From an uncultured Tropicimonas sp. (GTDB taxonomy: Bacteria; Pseudomonadota; Alphaproteobacteria; Rhodobacterales; Rhodobacteraceae), in contig CANMIP010000015.1 of the NCBI GenBank assembly GCA_947497945.1, forward strand, positions 62,001 to 126,000: DNA of 64,000 nucleotides. Reading direction: 5' to 3'. The notes beneath the pieces are model-generated. The model had not been told where the DNA came from. It was given only the letters and a program-made list of their open reading frames with translations, and made no database searches. The translations under genes were made by a program, and so were the position numbers. Positions 17,126 through 25,965 of this stretch are shown piece after piece; the stretch's first letter is position 1, and each line of letters begins with the position of its first letter.

Positions 17126-17730
17126 TCGAGATGCCGACGGGTCACCTGAAGGCGCGGTTTCGCCGCGTCCTGCGCATTGAGGATACGGATGCTCGGCTGC
17201 CCCAGGAGCGCGGTCGGCAGCACCATGAAACGGACGAAACCTGTCTTGGGCGCCGTGTCGCTCGCCGTTGCCTTGACCGGAGACTCCGCCGCCTCGAACC
17301 AGCTGTCGCCGGCGCGCATCGTGGCGGCGTGGTCATCCGCCTCCAGGGCAAGCTCGCCCTGCAGCAGGTGCCGGATCCCGGGCCCGGGATGGATATGGCG
17401 CCAGGCGTTGGCGCCGGGCGGAAAGGTCACCGTATCCAGGCGCAGGAGAACACGCTCCTCCTCGATCTCGATCTCCTGATGCAGCAGCAGATCCGCGGAG
17501 GTTGGCGCGGCCTCGCCCAGGCAGAACCGCAACCAGGTCGCGCTGCCGTCAAGGGCACGAATATGCTTGCGCCCCTGAAGGAACTCCGTACCGTCCGGCG
17601 CATCGGTTCCGTTGCCTTCGATGGACAGCGTCCCCTGAACCGGCCAGATCGCTCCGAACAGCCCCGGCGCTTCCACGACCTGTCCGGCCTCGGCGGTCTC
17701 GCGTTGAAGGGACAGGTGGAATTTCTGCAT
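17098..17730 (-). CDS. Cupin-domain protein (two-domain type)
   Basis: This 210-residue soluble protein has a C-terminal cupin. FPPGANAWRHIHPGPGIRHLLQGE supplies the metal-ligand histidines of motif 1, and MRAGDSWFEAAE lies in motif 2. The N-terminal half looks like a second, degenerate cupin. It could act as a small-molecule sensor or a dioxygenase/isomerase on the transported compound. Convergent with, and overlapping by 28 bases, the GlcG/HbpS gene. It diverges from the 458-aa membrane protein gene, sharing an AT-rich promoter region. Confidence 0.8.
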   Translation of the reverse strand: MQKFHLSLQRETAEAGQVVEAPGLFGAIWPVQGTLSIEGNGTDAPDGTEFLQGRKHIRALDGSATWLRFCLGEAAPTSADLLLHQEIEIEEERVLLRLDTVTFPPGANAWRHIHPGPGIRHLLQGELALEADDHAATMRAGDSWFEAAESPVKATASDTAPKTGFVRFMVLPTALLGQPSIRILNAQDAAKPRLQVTRRHLDQVVRLPSG

Positions 17731-17770
17731 TCTAGAGGTCCTCGCTCAGACGTTTCGGCATGAATAACAC

Positions 17771-17812
17771 GACAAAAAACCGAACTGAAAGTTTTTACCG
17801 ATGTTTTTAGCA
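17771..17812. promoter_or_regulatory. AT-rich boxes in divergent promoter
   Basis: The stretch contains GACAAAAAACCGA and two adjacent copies of TTTTTA(C/G)C, namely TTTTTACCG and TTTTTAGC. They resemble the TTTTTATCG arms at 19239-19269 and lie between two divergent genes of the carboxylate block. Confidence 0.4.
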
Positions 17813-17823
17813 AGTGTCGTTCC

Positions 17824-19200
17824 ATGATTCCACGCCGGGCCCTGCCGCTTTTCACCCTCACGCTGACCTCCGTCGCGGTGCTGCTGCACCTCGTTTCCGG
17901 CTGGGAACCGCTCATGCTGCTGTCGCGGGTCGGCTTCGTGAGCATGTGCCTGGCGGCGATTCCCCGCTTCGAACTGCGGGAATGGGCGCTGGCGCTGCTT
18001 GCAAGCGGCTGCGCGCTGGCGCTCGTCCAGCAGGAGGGAGGTCAGGCGCAATTGCTTGCGACGCTCGATCTCGCGGTGTTCTTCGGCAGCTTCATCGCGC
18101 TGCTCACCCTGCTAAAGGAGGCCGCCGAGCAATCCGGCTCGGTGCAGACGGTGGGCCGTTTCCTGACAAGCCAACCCAGCGGCCGCCGCTATTATGCAAC
18201 GGCCTTTGGCGGGCACGCCCTGGCCCTGGGGCTGAACTTCGCCGCCGTCAGCCTGATGGCGCCCCTGATCCAGAAGGGCGCACAGGACAGTGACGGCCGG
18301 ATCGATCCGGCCCTGGAACGCCGCCAGCTCTCGGCCCTGCTGCGTGGCTTCTCCTGGTTCGTGCTCTGGGCGCCGACATCGCTGGCGCAGGCCGTGCTTC
18401 TCCTGCTGTTTCCCGGAGTGAACTGGCCGATCCTGCTGGCCCTGGGGCTCGGCACCGCGATCCTGATGATCCTGCTTGGACGCGTCCTCGACCGCCACGA
18501 ATGGCGTCATGCCGGGCAAATCGCCGGAATCGACGGCCAGGAAACGCCGCGCCGCTCCCTCGCCGTTGTCGCCCTCGTCTGCGTGTCCCTTATCGGCGGC
18601 ACGGTCGCGCTCAGCGCCGTCGCCGGCTTTTCGATTGCCCAGGCCCTCATGCTGGTGGCCCCGACGATCACCCTGCTGTGGTTCGTCTGGCAGGCCGCAC
18701 CCTTTGCAGAGACCTCTGCGCTGCAGCGCACGGCCGAGTTCGGGAGCGTCCTGGTCCGCGCCGCGCCATCGCTGCTGCGCACCGCCGTCGCGCTTGGCCT
18801 CTCGGGCTTCATCGGACGCGCTGCGGCGCTGGTCCTGCCGACCGAACAGATCGCGCATTGGCTCGATCTCTCGTCGCTGTCGCCCTGGATCTTCCTGGCC
18901 GCGCTTCCGGTGCTGATCACGCTCGGCGGACAGGTCGCGCTCAGCCCGATCCTCCTCGTCGTGTTCTTCGGCGAGCTGGTCTACCAGCTTCCGGTCCTGC
19001 CGGCCGACCCGACGCTGATCGTCTATTCGCTCTCCTTCGGTTGGGCCCTGAGCATGTCGGCCTCGCCCAATGCGACCGCCACGCTGCTGGTCTCCGCGAT
19101 CTGCCGGATTCCACCGACCACGCTGACCTGGCGCTGGAACGGCCGCTATGCCCTTCTGTGCTATGTCGTTTTCCTGGCGCTCCTGGCCGTGCTCGTTTGA
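17824..19200 (+). CDS. Polytopic membrane protein, possible ion-transporter-superfamily carrier
   Basis: This 458-residue protein has about 12 hydrophobic helices and no signal peptide. Two similar halves are hinted at by FGGHALALGLNFAAVSLMAPL and GGQVALSPILLVVFFGEL, each a small-residue-rich hairpin like those of IT-superfamily anion carriers (DctM, CitM, DASS). A polar loop (EWRHAGQIAGIDGQETPRRS split in the middle) separates the halves. No family could be named with confidence. Its place between two TRAP systems and near AT-rich boxes suggests carboxylate transport. An alternative is an orphan metabolite exporter. Confidence 0.75.
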   Translation: MIPRRALPLFTLTLTSVAVLLHLVSGWEPLMLLSRVGFVSMCLAAIPRFELREWALALLASGCALALVQQEGGQAQLLATLDLAVFFGSFIALLTLLKEAAEQSGSVQTVGRFLTSQPSGRRYYATAFGGHALALGLNFAAVSLMAPLIQKGAQDSDGRIDPALERRQLSALLRGFSWFVLWAPTSLAQAVLLLLFPGVNWPILLALGLGTAILMILLGRVLDRHEWRHAGQIAGIDGQETPRRSLAVVALVCVSLIGGTVALSAVAGFSIAQALMLVAPTITLLWFVWQAAPFAETSALQRTAEFGSVLVRAAPSLLRTAVALGLSGFIGRAAALVLPTEQIAHWLDLSSLSPWIFLAALPVLITLGGQVALSPILLVVFFGELVYQLPVLPADPTLIVYSLSFGWALSMSASPNATATLLVSAICRIPPTTLTWRWNGRYALLCYVVFLALLAVLV

Positions 19201-19238
19201 ACCGGATAGCGATGCTTCGCGCGTACGGCTCAAAAAAT

Positions 19239-19269
19239 CGATAAAAATTTGCACACGCAATTTTTATCG
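19239..19269. promoter_or_regulatory. Perfect 11-bp AT-rich inverted repeat upstream of TAXI operon
   Basis: Arms CGATAAAAATT (19239-19249) and AATTTTTATCG (19259-19269) are exact complements separated by nine bases. The element ends 34 bases before the TAXI receptor start. It has no GC stem or T-run typical of a terminator, so an operator is more likely. Confidence 0.6.
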
Positions 19270-19303
19270 CTTAACATCGCCTTGCGAACACAGGGAGGAA
19301 ACG

Positions 19304-20230
19304 ATGTTCAAAGCAACCAGACATCTGGCTGCCGTAGCGGCCATTGTGCTGACCGGCGCCACGGCCACGGCCGAAGAGCTTCGGATCGGCACCGCGAGCC
19401 TTGGCGGGGCGTTCTACCCGATGGGCCAGTCAATCTCGAATCTCGTGAACAAATACGCTGGCGACGGGATCTCGATGGTGCCGGTGGTGACGGGCGGATC
19501 GGTCCAGAACCCGCGCCTGATCGACAGCGGAGAGGTCGAGATCGCCATCACCAACAACAATCTCGCCGTCCTGGCGACCAAGGGGGTCGGTCCCTACAAG
19601 TCTGGCGCCATCGACATTGGCGCAGTGGCCGCGTTGCATCCCAGCGTGTTGCACATGATCGTGCTCGAAGGGTCCGACATCCAGACCATCGAGGATCTCA
19701 AGGGCAAGCGCGTGGCGGTAGGCCCGGCGGGTGGCGGAACCCTGGGGTTCATGAACTTTCTGCTGCCGCTGCATGACATGTCGCTGGAAGACATGACGCC
19801 GTCTTTCCTGTCCTATTCGGACGGGTTCAGCCAACTGGCCGATGGCAATGTCGATGCCGCCTTCGCGCTGTCGGGCTATCCGGCCGGCGCCGCGATGCAG
19901 GCCGCCGCCGGCAACAAGCTGCGCTTCATCTCCTTCTCCGACGGGATGCTCGACAAGGCGCTTGACGCCAACGCCGCCTTCCAGGGCGTCGAAATCCCGG
20001 CCGATATCTATGGCACCGCGGCGCCGGGCACGGTCATCGGCGTCAACAACATGCTGATCGCGCCGAGTTCCATGGATGCGGACAAGGTCGAGAAGATCAC
20101 CGCCGCGATCTTCGACCATCTCGACGAGTTGCAGGCCGAGAACGCGAATGCCAGGCAGATCGACCCCGCGATGTCGACCAAGCTCGCGATCCCGCTGCAT
20201 GAAGGCGCTGCGCGCTACTTCAACAAGTAG
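19304..20230 (+). CDS. TRAP transporter TAXI-type solute receptor
   Basis: This 308-residue periplasmic receptor has a signal peptide of about 22 residues ending in TATAEE. The TAXI family opening LRIGTASLGGAFYPMGQSI is clear, followed by VVTGGSVQNPRLIDSGEVEIAITNN and GKRVAVGPAGGGTLGFM. TAXI receptors bind glutamate, 2-oxoglutarate or other acids; the ligand here is unknown. GGGAGGAA precedes the ATG. The gene is first in an operon with the fused permease, a cupin and malonyl-CoA decarboxylase. Confidence 0.93.
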   Translation: MFKATRHLAAVAAIVLTGATATAEELRIGTASLGGAFYPMGQSISNLVNKYAGDGISMVPVVTGGSVQNPRLIDSGEVEIAITNNNLAVLATKGVGPYKSGAIDIGAVAALHPSVLHMIVLEGSDIQTIEDLKGKRVAVGPAGGGTLGFMNFLLPLHDMSLEDMTPSFLSYSDGFSQLADGNVDAAFALSGYPAGAAMQAAAGNKLRFISFSDGMLDKALDANAAFQGVEIPADIYGTAAPGTVIGVNNMLIAPSSMDADKVEKITAAIFDHLDELQAENANARQIDPAMSTKLAIPLHEGAARYFNK

Positions 20231-20238
20231 GCCATGCC

Positions 20239-20267
20239 GCGCGGGCCGGCCTGACCCCGGCCCGCGC
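20239..20267 (+). terminator. Intercistronic GC hairpin after TAXI receptor
   Basis: An 11-base perfect stem, GCGCGGGCCGG / CCGGCCCGCGC, with a 7-base loop lies between the receptor and permease genes. It lacks a T-run, so it is more likely an mRNA-stability or partial-termination element than a full terminator. Confidence 0.6.
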
Positions 20268-20290
20268 CATTCGCTTTCGCCGAGAACAGG

Positions 20291-22177
20291 ATGAACAGAA
20301 TGCTTGCGGATACCTGGCTGGGCCCGAAGGGTGGGCTTGTGCGACTGGTCGCTTTCGGGCTTGGCGCCTACCATTTGCTGGTGGTGTCCGGCGTGCTGTC
20401 GATCTCGACCATGCCGATGCGGCTGACCCATGTCCTGCTGGCCTTCTGCCTGCTCTTTGCCACTCGACCGCTGCTGGAAAACCTTGCCGGTAGCCGCCTC
20501 AACAAGCTGATCTCCTCCGGCTTGATCCTCGCAACGATCGGCGCAAGCGGCTGGATGCTGACCCGCTGGAAGCCCATCGCCTTCAGCGGCGGCATGACCG
20601 AACCGGGCGATTATGTTGCCGGTCTGGTCATCGTCGCACTCGTCTTCGAGGCCGCACGGCGGGCCGTCGGGACGATCCTCGCTGGCATCGCGCTGCTCTT
20701 CTTCTGCTACCCGTTTCTCAGCCCCTACCTTCCGGGCGTGCTGAACGGGCGGGGCTACAGCCTGGAACGGATCGTGCTTTTCCTGACGACGGACACGGCC
20801 GGCGTCTATGGCATCCCCATCGGCGTGGCCGCGACCTACATCATCACCTTCACGATCTTCGGCGCGCTGCTCTCCCGTTTTGGCGCGGGGGATTTCTTCT
20901 TCGAGATCTCCGTGCGGCTGACGCGCGGCCTGCGGGCCGCCAGTGCGAAATCCGCCGTGCTGTTCTCGACCCTGATCGGCATGGTCTCCGGCTCGGCCGC
21001 TGGCAATGTCGCCGTCACCGGCACCGTCACCATCCCGGTGATGAAACGCGACGGCTACGCGCCGCACCAGGCCGGCGCCATCGAAGCCGTCGCCTCCACC
21101 GGCGGACAGCTCATGCCGCCGGTCATGGGCGCTGCCGCCTTCATCATGGCCGAGATCGTCGGCGTGCCCTACACCAAGGTGATGCTGACGGCGCTGCTGC
21201 CAGCGCTGCTCTTCTTCGGCTCCGCCTTCATCGTGGTTCACCTGCAAGGGGTGAGGAACGGGATCGAGCCCTCCACCGAAGACAGTGCCGACGGCCGTCC
21301 AATGTCCCGCGTCCTGTTCGACGGGCTGCCCTTCATCGGTGCCTTCGCGACCCTGATCACGCTCATGCTCTCGGGCTATTCCCCTTTCAAGGCGTCGCTT
21401 TGGGGCATGGTCGCGCTGCTGACGGTCGATCTGGCCCTGAAGCGCCGCATCGACCGGGAATGGCTGGGCAAGATCACCGGCGGGATCACCGATGGCGGGC
21501 TCGGCGTGATCACCATCTCGGCCGCCTGTGCCGCCGCCGGCATCATCGCCGGCACGCTCGGCATCACCGGGCTCGGCTCCAAGATCGCCATCCTGATCGA
21601 CGCCGCCTCCCATGGCAGCCTCCTGCTGGCGCTGTTCTTCACCATGGTCACCTCGATCATCCTCGGCATGGGGCTGCCGACAACGGCGGCCTACCTGATC
21701 CTCGCGACCGTCGTTGCGCCCGCCCTCGTCAAGATGGGCGTGCCGGCGCTGACGGCGCATTTCTTCGTCTTCTACTACGGCTGCATCTCGACCATCACGC
21801 CCCCCGTGGCGCTGGCGGCCTATGTCGCCGGAGGCATCGCCGGGGCGAATATCAACAAGGTCGGCTGGACCGCCGCGGCCTATGCGACCACCAGCTTCGT
21901 GCTGCCCTTCGCCTTCTGCTTCGCGCCCGGGCTGCTCCTGCAAGGCACTGCCCTCGAAAACCTCCTGGCCATTGTCACCAGCGCGGCAGGCATCTTTGCC
22001 ATCGCCGTCGGCGTCGTCGGCTGCCTCGGCGCCCGGCTCGAGCCGCTGCCGCGCCTCGTCGCGCTGGCCGCCGGGCTGTGCCTGCTGTTCCAGGGGCTCA
22101 CCAGCGGGCTCATCGGCGCCCTGCTGCTGGCCGGGCTGCTGCTTCATGGCCGGCTGACGGCCCCCAGACCGATCTGA
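20291..22177 (+). CDS. TRAP transporter fused permease (4TM/12TM) for TAXI system
   Basis: This 628-residue membrane protein fuses the DctQ-like and DctM-like parts, as is usual for TAXI systems. The M domain carries MVSGSAAGNVAVTGTVTIPVMKRDG, IEAVASTGGQLMPPVMGAAAFIM and, in its second half, GMGLPTTAAYLILATVVAPAL followed by FFVFYYGCISTITPPVALAAYVAGGIA (each shown here as a known family signature in shortened form). It ends 19 bases before a cupin gene. Confidence 0.94.
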   Translation: MNRMLADTWLGPKGGLVRLVAFGLGAYHLLVVSGVLSISTMPMRLTHVLLAFCLLFATRPLLENLAGSRLNKLISSGLILATIGASGWMLTRWKPIAFSGGMTEPGDYVAGLVIVALVFEAARRAVGTILAGIALLFFCYPFLSPYLPGVLNGRGYSLERIVLFLTTDTAGVYGIPIGVAATYIITFTIFGALLSRFGAGDFFFEISVRLTRGLRAASAKSAVLFSTLIGMVSGSAAGNVAVTGTVTIPVMKRDGYAPHQAGAIEAVASTGGQLMPPVMGAAAFIMAEIVGVPYTKVMLTALLPALLFFGSAFIVVHLQGVRNGIEPSTEDSADGRPMSRVLFDGLPFIGAFATLITLMLSGYSPFKASLWGMVALLTVDLALKRRIDREWLGKITGGITDGGLGVITISAACAAAGIIAGTLGITGLGSKIAILIDAASHGSLLLALFFTMVTSIILGMGLPTTAAYLILATVVAPALVKMGVPALTAHFFVFYYGCISTITPPVALAAYVAGGIAGANINKVGWTAAAYATTSFVLPFAFCFAPGLLLQGTALENLLAIVTSAAGIFAIAVGVVGCLGARLEPLPRLVALAAGLCLLFQGLTSGLIGALLLAGLLLHGRLTAPRPI

Positions 22178-22196
22178 CACGCAAAGGAGACCCCAA

Positions 22197-22778
22197 ATGC
22201 ACCGAGAATTCCGCAGGGTCGTGACCGGACATGACGAGACCGGCAAGGCCATCATCGAATCCGACAAACCCGCCTTCCATTACCTCGAACGGCCCAATCG
22301 CCCCGGCGTCCGGCTGACGAATTTCTGGCTTTCCGGGAGCACGCCGGCCGAATATGACGGCGCGACCGAGACCTGCGAGGGGCCGTTCATCCTGCACCCG
22401 CCACAGAATGGCAGCGTCTTCCGCTGCGTCGAGTTCCTGCCCGAGGACCCGGAGGTGCTGGCGAAGCTGGACGGACAGGCGGCCTTTGCCGAAATGGGCG
22501 CGGGAGCCAATATCGTCGAGGGCGCGCGTCACCCCTTCATGCACCGGACGGATTCCCTCGACTACGCGGTCGTGCTGTCCGGCGAGATCATGATGCTGAT
22601 GGATGACGAGGCGGATGACGTGCATCTGAAAGCCGGCGATGTCGTCGTGCAGCGCGGCACCAACCACGCCTGGTCGAACCGCTTCTCCGAGCCCTGCGTG
22701 ATCGCCTTCATCCTGATCGACGGCGTTACCCGCTCCGACGCCCCGGACGAAGACCGCAAGGGCATCCCACGCCGATAG
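22197..22778 (+). CDS. Cupin-domain protein
   Basis: This 193-residue protein has a C-terminal cupin barrel with MHRTDSLDYAVVLSGEIMMLMD (H and E of motif 1) and VVVQRGTNHAWSNR (H of motif 2). The N-terminal 60 residues, with GHDETGKAIIESDKP, are typical of a widespread cupin family next to aromatic or carboxylate catabolic genes. No enzyme activity can be named. It sits between the TAXI permease and malonyl-CoA decarboxylase and is distinct from the cupin at 17098-17730. Confidence 0.9.
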   Translation: MHREFRRVVTGHDETGKAIIESDKPAFHYLERPNRPGVRLTNFWLSGSTPAEYDGATETCEGPFILHPPQNGSVFRCVEFLPEDPEVLAKLDGQAAFAEMGAGANIVEGARHPFMHRTDSLDYAVVLSGEIMMLMDDEADDVHLKAGDVVVQRGTNHAWSNRFSEPCVIAFILIDGVTRSDAPDEDRKGIPRR

Positions 22779-22839
22779 GCGCGTCCGCGCCCGTGGTCGC
22801 ACCGAAACAGATTGATCCCCAAAAGGCCGGAGACGCGCC

Positions 22840-24087
22840 ATGACCCTGCTCGCCGATCTTCTCTCGACCGTCTTCGAACGGCGGTATCGCCGCGACACCG
22901 TTGCCCCGTTTGACGGACGCCCCCTAGCCGAACTGGCCGAAGCGCTGGTTGGATCGGAAGGCGAGACCTCGGGGCTTGCGCTGGCCGACGAGATCCTGAC
23001 CCGGTTCGAGACGCTCGAGGATGCCGACAAGCTCGCCTTCCTCGAGGAGATCGCGTCGCGGATGAATATCGATCCCGAACAGGTGCGCAACTGCCTCGAC
23101 GCCTATGAGCAGACCCCCTCCCGCACAAGTTACCGGGCCTTTGCCGCGGCGGCCGAACCGGCGCGGCAGGAGCTGGTGCGCCGGTTGAACCGCAAGCCCG
23201 GCGCGACGGCAGCGCTTGTCCGGATGCGGGCCGACCTGATCCGCCTCGGAGGCGACAACCCGGACCTGCAGGCGCTCGACCTGGATTTCCGCCATCTCTT
23301 CGCGTCCTGGTTCAACCGCGGGTTTCTCGTGCTGCGCCCGATCAGCTGGGAGAGTCCGGCCCATATCCTGGAACGAATCATCGCTTATGAAGCGGTCCAT
23401 GCCATCCACAGCTGGAACGACCTGCGCCGCCGGCTTGAACCCGATGACCGGCGCTGCTTTGCCTTTTTCCACCCGGCAATGCCGGACGAGCCGCTGATCT
23501 TCGTCGAGGTGGCGCTCACCCGTGGCATTCCCGGTTCGGTGCAAGGGCTCCTGACGGAGGAGCGCGAGGCACTCGCCGGGCAGGAGGCCGACACCGCTGT
23601 CTTCTACTCGATCTCGAACTGCCAGGCCGGGCTTGCCGGGATATCCTTCGGCAACTCGCTGATCAAGCAGGTGGCCGCCGACCTTGCCGCCGAGCTTGCC
23701 GGCCTGAAGACCTTCGTGACGCTGTCGCCGATCCCCGGCCTGACCCGCTGGCTCGACGCTGAAGGTCTCTCTTGGGACGCCGCGGATCCGGAGGCGATGC
23801 GCGCCCTGGCCGCGCATTACCTGCTCCATGCCCGGTCACAGCGCGGATCGCCCCATGATCCCGTGGCACGGTTCCACCTCGGAAATGGCGCGATCATCCA
23901 TGCCGTCCACGCCGAGGCCGACACCTCCGACAAGGGATTTGCCCAGTCGGGCGGCACGATGGTGAACTATCTCTACGACCTGAAACAGGTCGCCCAGAAC
24001 CACGAGCGCTTCGTCGAGACTTCCGAAGTCATCGCGAGCCCGAAGGTCCACGCACTGGCCGCGGCGGTCGCCGCCGACGCGCCCTAG
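22840..24087 (+). CDS. Malonyl-CoA decarboxylase
   Basis: This 415-residue enzyme converts malonyl-CoA to acetyl-CoA and CO2. Family blocks are plain: an N-terminal helical domain, CFAFFHPAMPDEPLIFVEVAL, TAVFYSISNCQAGLAGISFG, LSPIPGLTRWL, and VARFHLGNGAIIH, whose histidine is the catalytic base in related enzymes, then GTMVNYLYD. It is the last gene of the TAXI operon, 61 bases after a cupin. This makes malonate or a compound degraded to malonyl-CoA a reasonable transported substrate, although a malonyl-CoA synthetase (MatB) is not in the window. Confidence 0.93.
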   Translation: MTLLADLLSTVFERRYRRDTVAPFDGRPLAELAEALVGSEGETSGLALADEILTRFETLEDADKLAFLEEIASRMNIDPEQVRNCLDAYEQTPSRTSYRAFAAAAEPARQELVRRLNRKPGATAALVRMRADLIRLGGDNPDLQALDLDFRHLFASWFNRGFLVLRPISWESPAHILERIIAYEAVHAIHSWNDLRRRLEPDDRRCFAFFHPAMPDEPLIFVEVALTRGIPGSVQGLLTEEREALAGQEADTAVFYSISNCQAGLAGISFGNSLIKQVAADLAAELAGLKTFVTLSPIPGLTRWLDAEGLSWDAADPEAMRALAAHYLLHARSQRGSPHDPVARFHLGNGAIIHAVHAEADTSDKGFAQSGGTMVNYLYDLKQVAQNHERFVETSEVIASPKVHALAAAVAADAP

Positions 24088-24096
24088 CGGCGCGCC

Positions 24097-24142
24097 GGCT
24101 GGCCTTCTGGCGCGGACCGTTTGCGGCGGCGAAAGGCCAGCC
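24097..24142 (+). terminator. Possible stem-loop after malonyl-CoA decarboxylase
   Basis: Arms GGCTGGCCTT and AAGGCCAGCC (10 bases, perfect) are separated by 26 bases just downstream of the stop. The loop is large and no T-run follows, so termination is uncertain. Confidence 0.35.
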
Positions 24143-24318
24143 TGCCCGATGCGCGCAATTCCCGGGTCGCGACGGCAAGGCACATGTTCAGCCGCACCCG
24201 CATCGCATAGCACCACCCGAAACACCGATGCCGGACCGGCGCGGGCAACCGCCCCGACGGGGTCGGCAATTCCTTGACGGTGGCATCGGTCAGGGAGAGG
24301 AGAAGGAGAGTTCATTCC

Positions 24319-25965
24319 ATGAAGGGATCACTCGCCGTCGCCCGACCGCGGGGGCTGACGCTCCAGGGCCATCTCGTCGTCATGATCGCTGCGATCGTGC
24401 TGCTGCAATTCATCCTAACATGGGCCGTCATTTCCGACGCCGTGTCCGGCATTGTCCGCGAACAGATCGGCGAACGGGCGCTGCAGACAGCGCTCGCAGT
24501 CGCCGAGATGCCCGAGATGCGCACACGCCTCGCCGCCAGGGACCAGAGCGGCGTCATCCAGGAGCTTGCCGAGGAGCTGCGCCGAAAAACCGGCGCCGAA
24601 TATATCGTGGTCGGCGACAGGGACGGCATCCGCTATTCCCACCCAGTGCCCGAACGGATCGGCAAGACCTTTGTCGGAGGCGACACCGGGCCCGTCATCG
24701 AAGAGGGGCAGGCCTATGTCTCCGAGGCCACGGGCACGCTCGGCCCAGCCATCCGGGGCATGGCGCCGATCCGCGACGGCTTCCGCAATGTCGTCGGCTT
24801 TGTCAGTGTCGGCTATCTCAAGGAGGACGTGCAGGGCCTGCTGCAACGCTACATGCAACAGCCGCTGCTCTATCTCTCGTTGCTGATGGGGCTCGGTGTC
24901 TTCTGGGCCGTCTACGTGTCGCGCCATTTCAAGAAGCGGACGCTCGGGCTGGAACCCGAAGAGATCACGCAGCTCTTCCTGCAGCGCGAAGCCGTGCTGG
25001 ATGCGATCCGCGCAGGCGTGGTGTCGACCGATGGTGCCGGGATCGTCCGGGTTGCCAACAGTGCCGCCCTTGCCGCCGCCGGCGCCGGGTCCGCCGGGGA
25101 GATCGTCGGTGCCCCCGCCAGCGGAGCCTTTCCGGATCTCGGTCTCGACGAGGTGCTCGCGACCGGCCAGCCGATGGAATACGAGGAGCGCACGATCGGC
25201 GGGCGGGACATGATCGTCAACGCCGCGGCGATCCGGAGCGCGGGCCGGCTGCTCGGCGCCGTTGCCACTTTCCGCCCGAAGGACGAGGTGCAGCGCATCG
25301 CCCAGGAACTGGCCCGGGTCCGGGAATATGGCGAGTTCCTGCGCGCCCAGAGCCACGAGCATTCCAACAAGCTGCACACGATCGCCGGCCTGCTGGAGAT
25401 CGGCGCCTACCAGGAAGCGCAGGATTTCGTCTGCGACGAGACCTCCGGTTACCAGGCAATGGTCGATTTCCTGCACCGCGCTGTTCCACACCCGGTCCTG
25501 GCCGGAATCATCCTTGGCAAATACGCGCGCGGGCGCGAACTCAAGGTCGAGCTGGAAATTGCCCCGGAAAGCCAGATGGCCGACCTGCCCGAGCGGATCG
25601 ACCAGGAGCAGCTTGTCACCGTGCTGGGCAACCTGCTCGAAAACGCGTTCGAAGCGATGCTCGCGCAGCCGGAAGACGAGCGCAGGGTGCTGCTCTCCTT
25701 CACCGATCTCGGCGACGAGCTTCTGTTCGAAATCGAAGACCAGGGACCCGGCATCGCGCCGGAGCGGACCGAGGCGATCTTCGAAAAGGGCGTGTCCTCG
25801 AAGAGCGGCGAGCGGCGCGGTCTGGGCCTGTACCTGGTGCGCCGGGCCGTGGACAAGCTGGGCGGCTATGTGACCGTGGGCAGTGGCGAGACCGGCGGCG
25901 CGCTCTTCACGGTGGCGATCCCGAAGGCGCTGCCCACCAAGGCCGGGGAGGCGGTGACGGGATGA
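24319..25965 (+). CDS. Sensor histidine kinase, CitA/DcuS family
   Basis: This 548-residue membrane kinase senses an external carboxylate. Layout: transmembrane helix 18-40, a periplasmic PAS-type sensor about 41-182, a second transmembrane helix 183-200, a cytoplasmic PAS domain about 222-320, and an SPOB-type phosphoacceptor with H346 in AQSHEHSNKLHTIAGL. An ATPase domain follows with NLLENAFEA, IEDQGPGIAP and RGLGLYLVRRAV. In the sensor, KTFVGGDTGPVIEEG resembles the citrate/C4-dicarboxylate pocket region. The ATG at 24319 follows GGAG; a longer reading lacks one. Its stop overlaps the regulator start. Confidence 0.92.
   Translation: MKGSLAVARPRGLTLQGHLVVMIAAIVLLQFILTWAVISDAVSGIVREQIGERALQTALAVAEMPEMRTRLAARDQSGVIQELAEELRRKTGAEYIVVGDRDGIRYSHPVPERIGKTFVGGDTGPVIEEGQAYVSEATGTLGPAIRGMAPIRDGFRNVVGFVSVGYLKEDVQGLLQRYMQQPLLYLSLLMGLGVFWAVYVSRHFKKRTLGLEPEEITQLFLQREAVLDAIRAGVVSTDGAGIVRVANSAALAAAGAGSAGEIVGAPASGAFPDLGLDEVLATGQPMEYEERTIGGRDMIVNAAAIRSAGRLLGAVATFRPKDEVQRIAQELARVREYGEFLRAQSHEHSNKLHTIAGLLEIGAYQEAQDFVCDETSGYQAMVDFLHRAVPHPVLAGIILGKYARGRELKVELEIAPESQMADLPERIDQEQLVTVLGNLLENAFEAMLAQPEDERRVLLSFTDLGDELLFEIEDQGPGIAPERTEAIFEKGVSSKSGERRGLGLYLVRRAVDKLGGYVTVGSGETGGALFTVAIPKALPTKAGEAVTG

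Noticed and set aside
19430-22267. Minus-strand open frame of 945 codons
   Set aside because: It is antisense to the TAXI receptor and fused TRAP permease, which have clear family motifs, and its product is a Gly/Asp/His-rich artefact.
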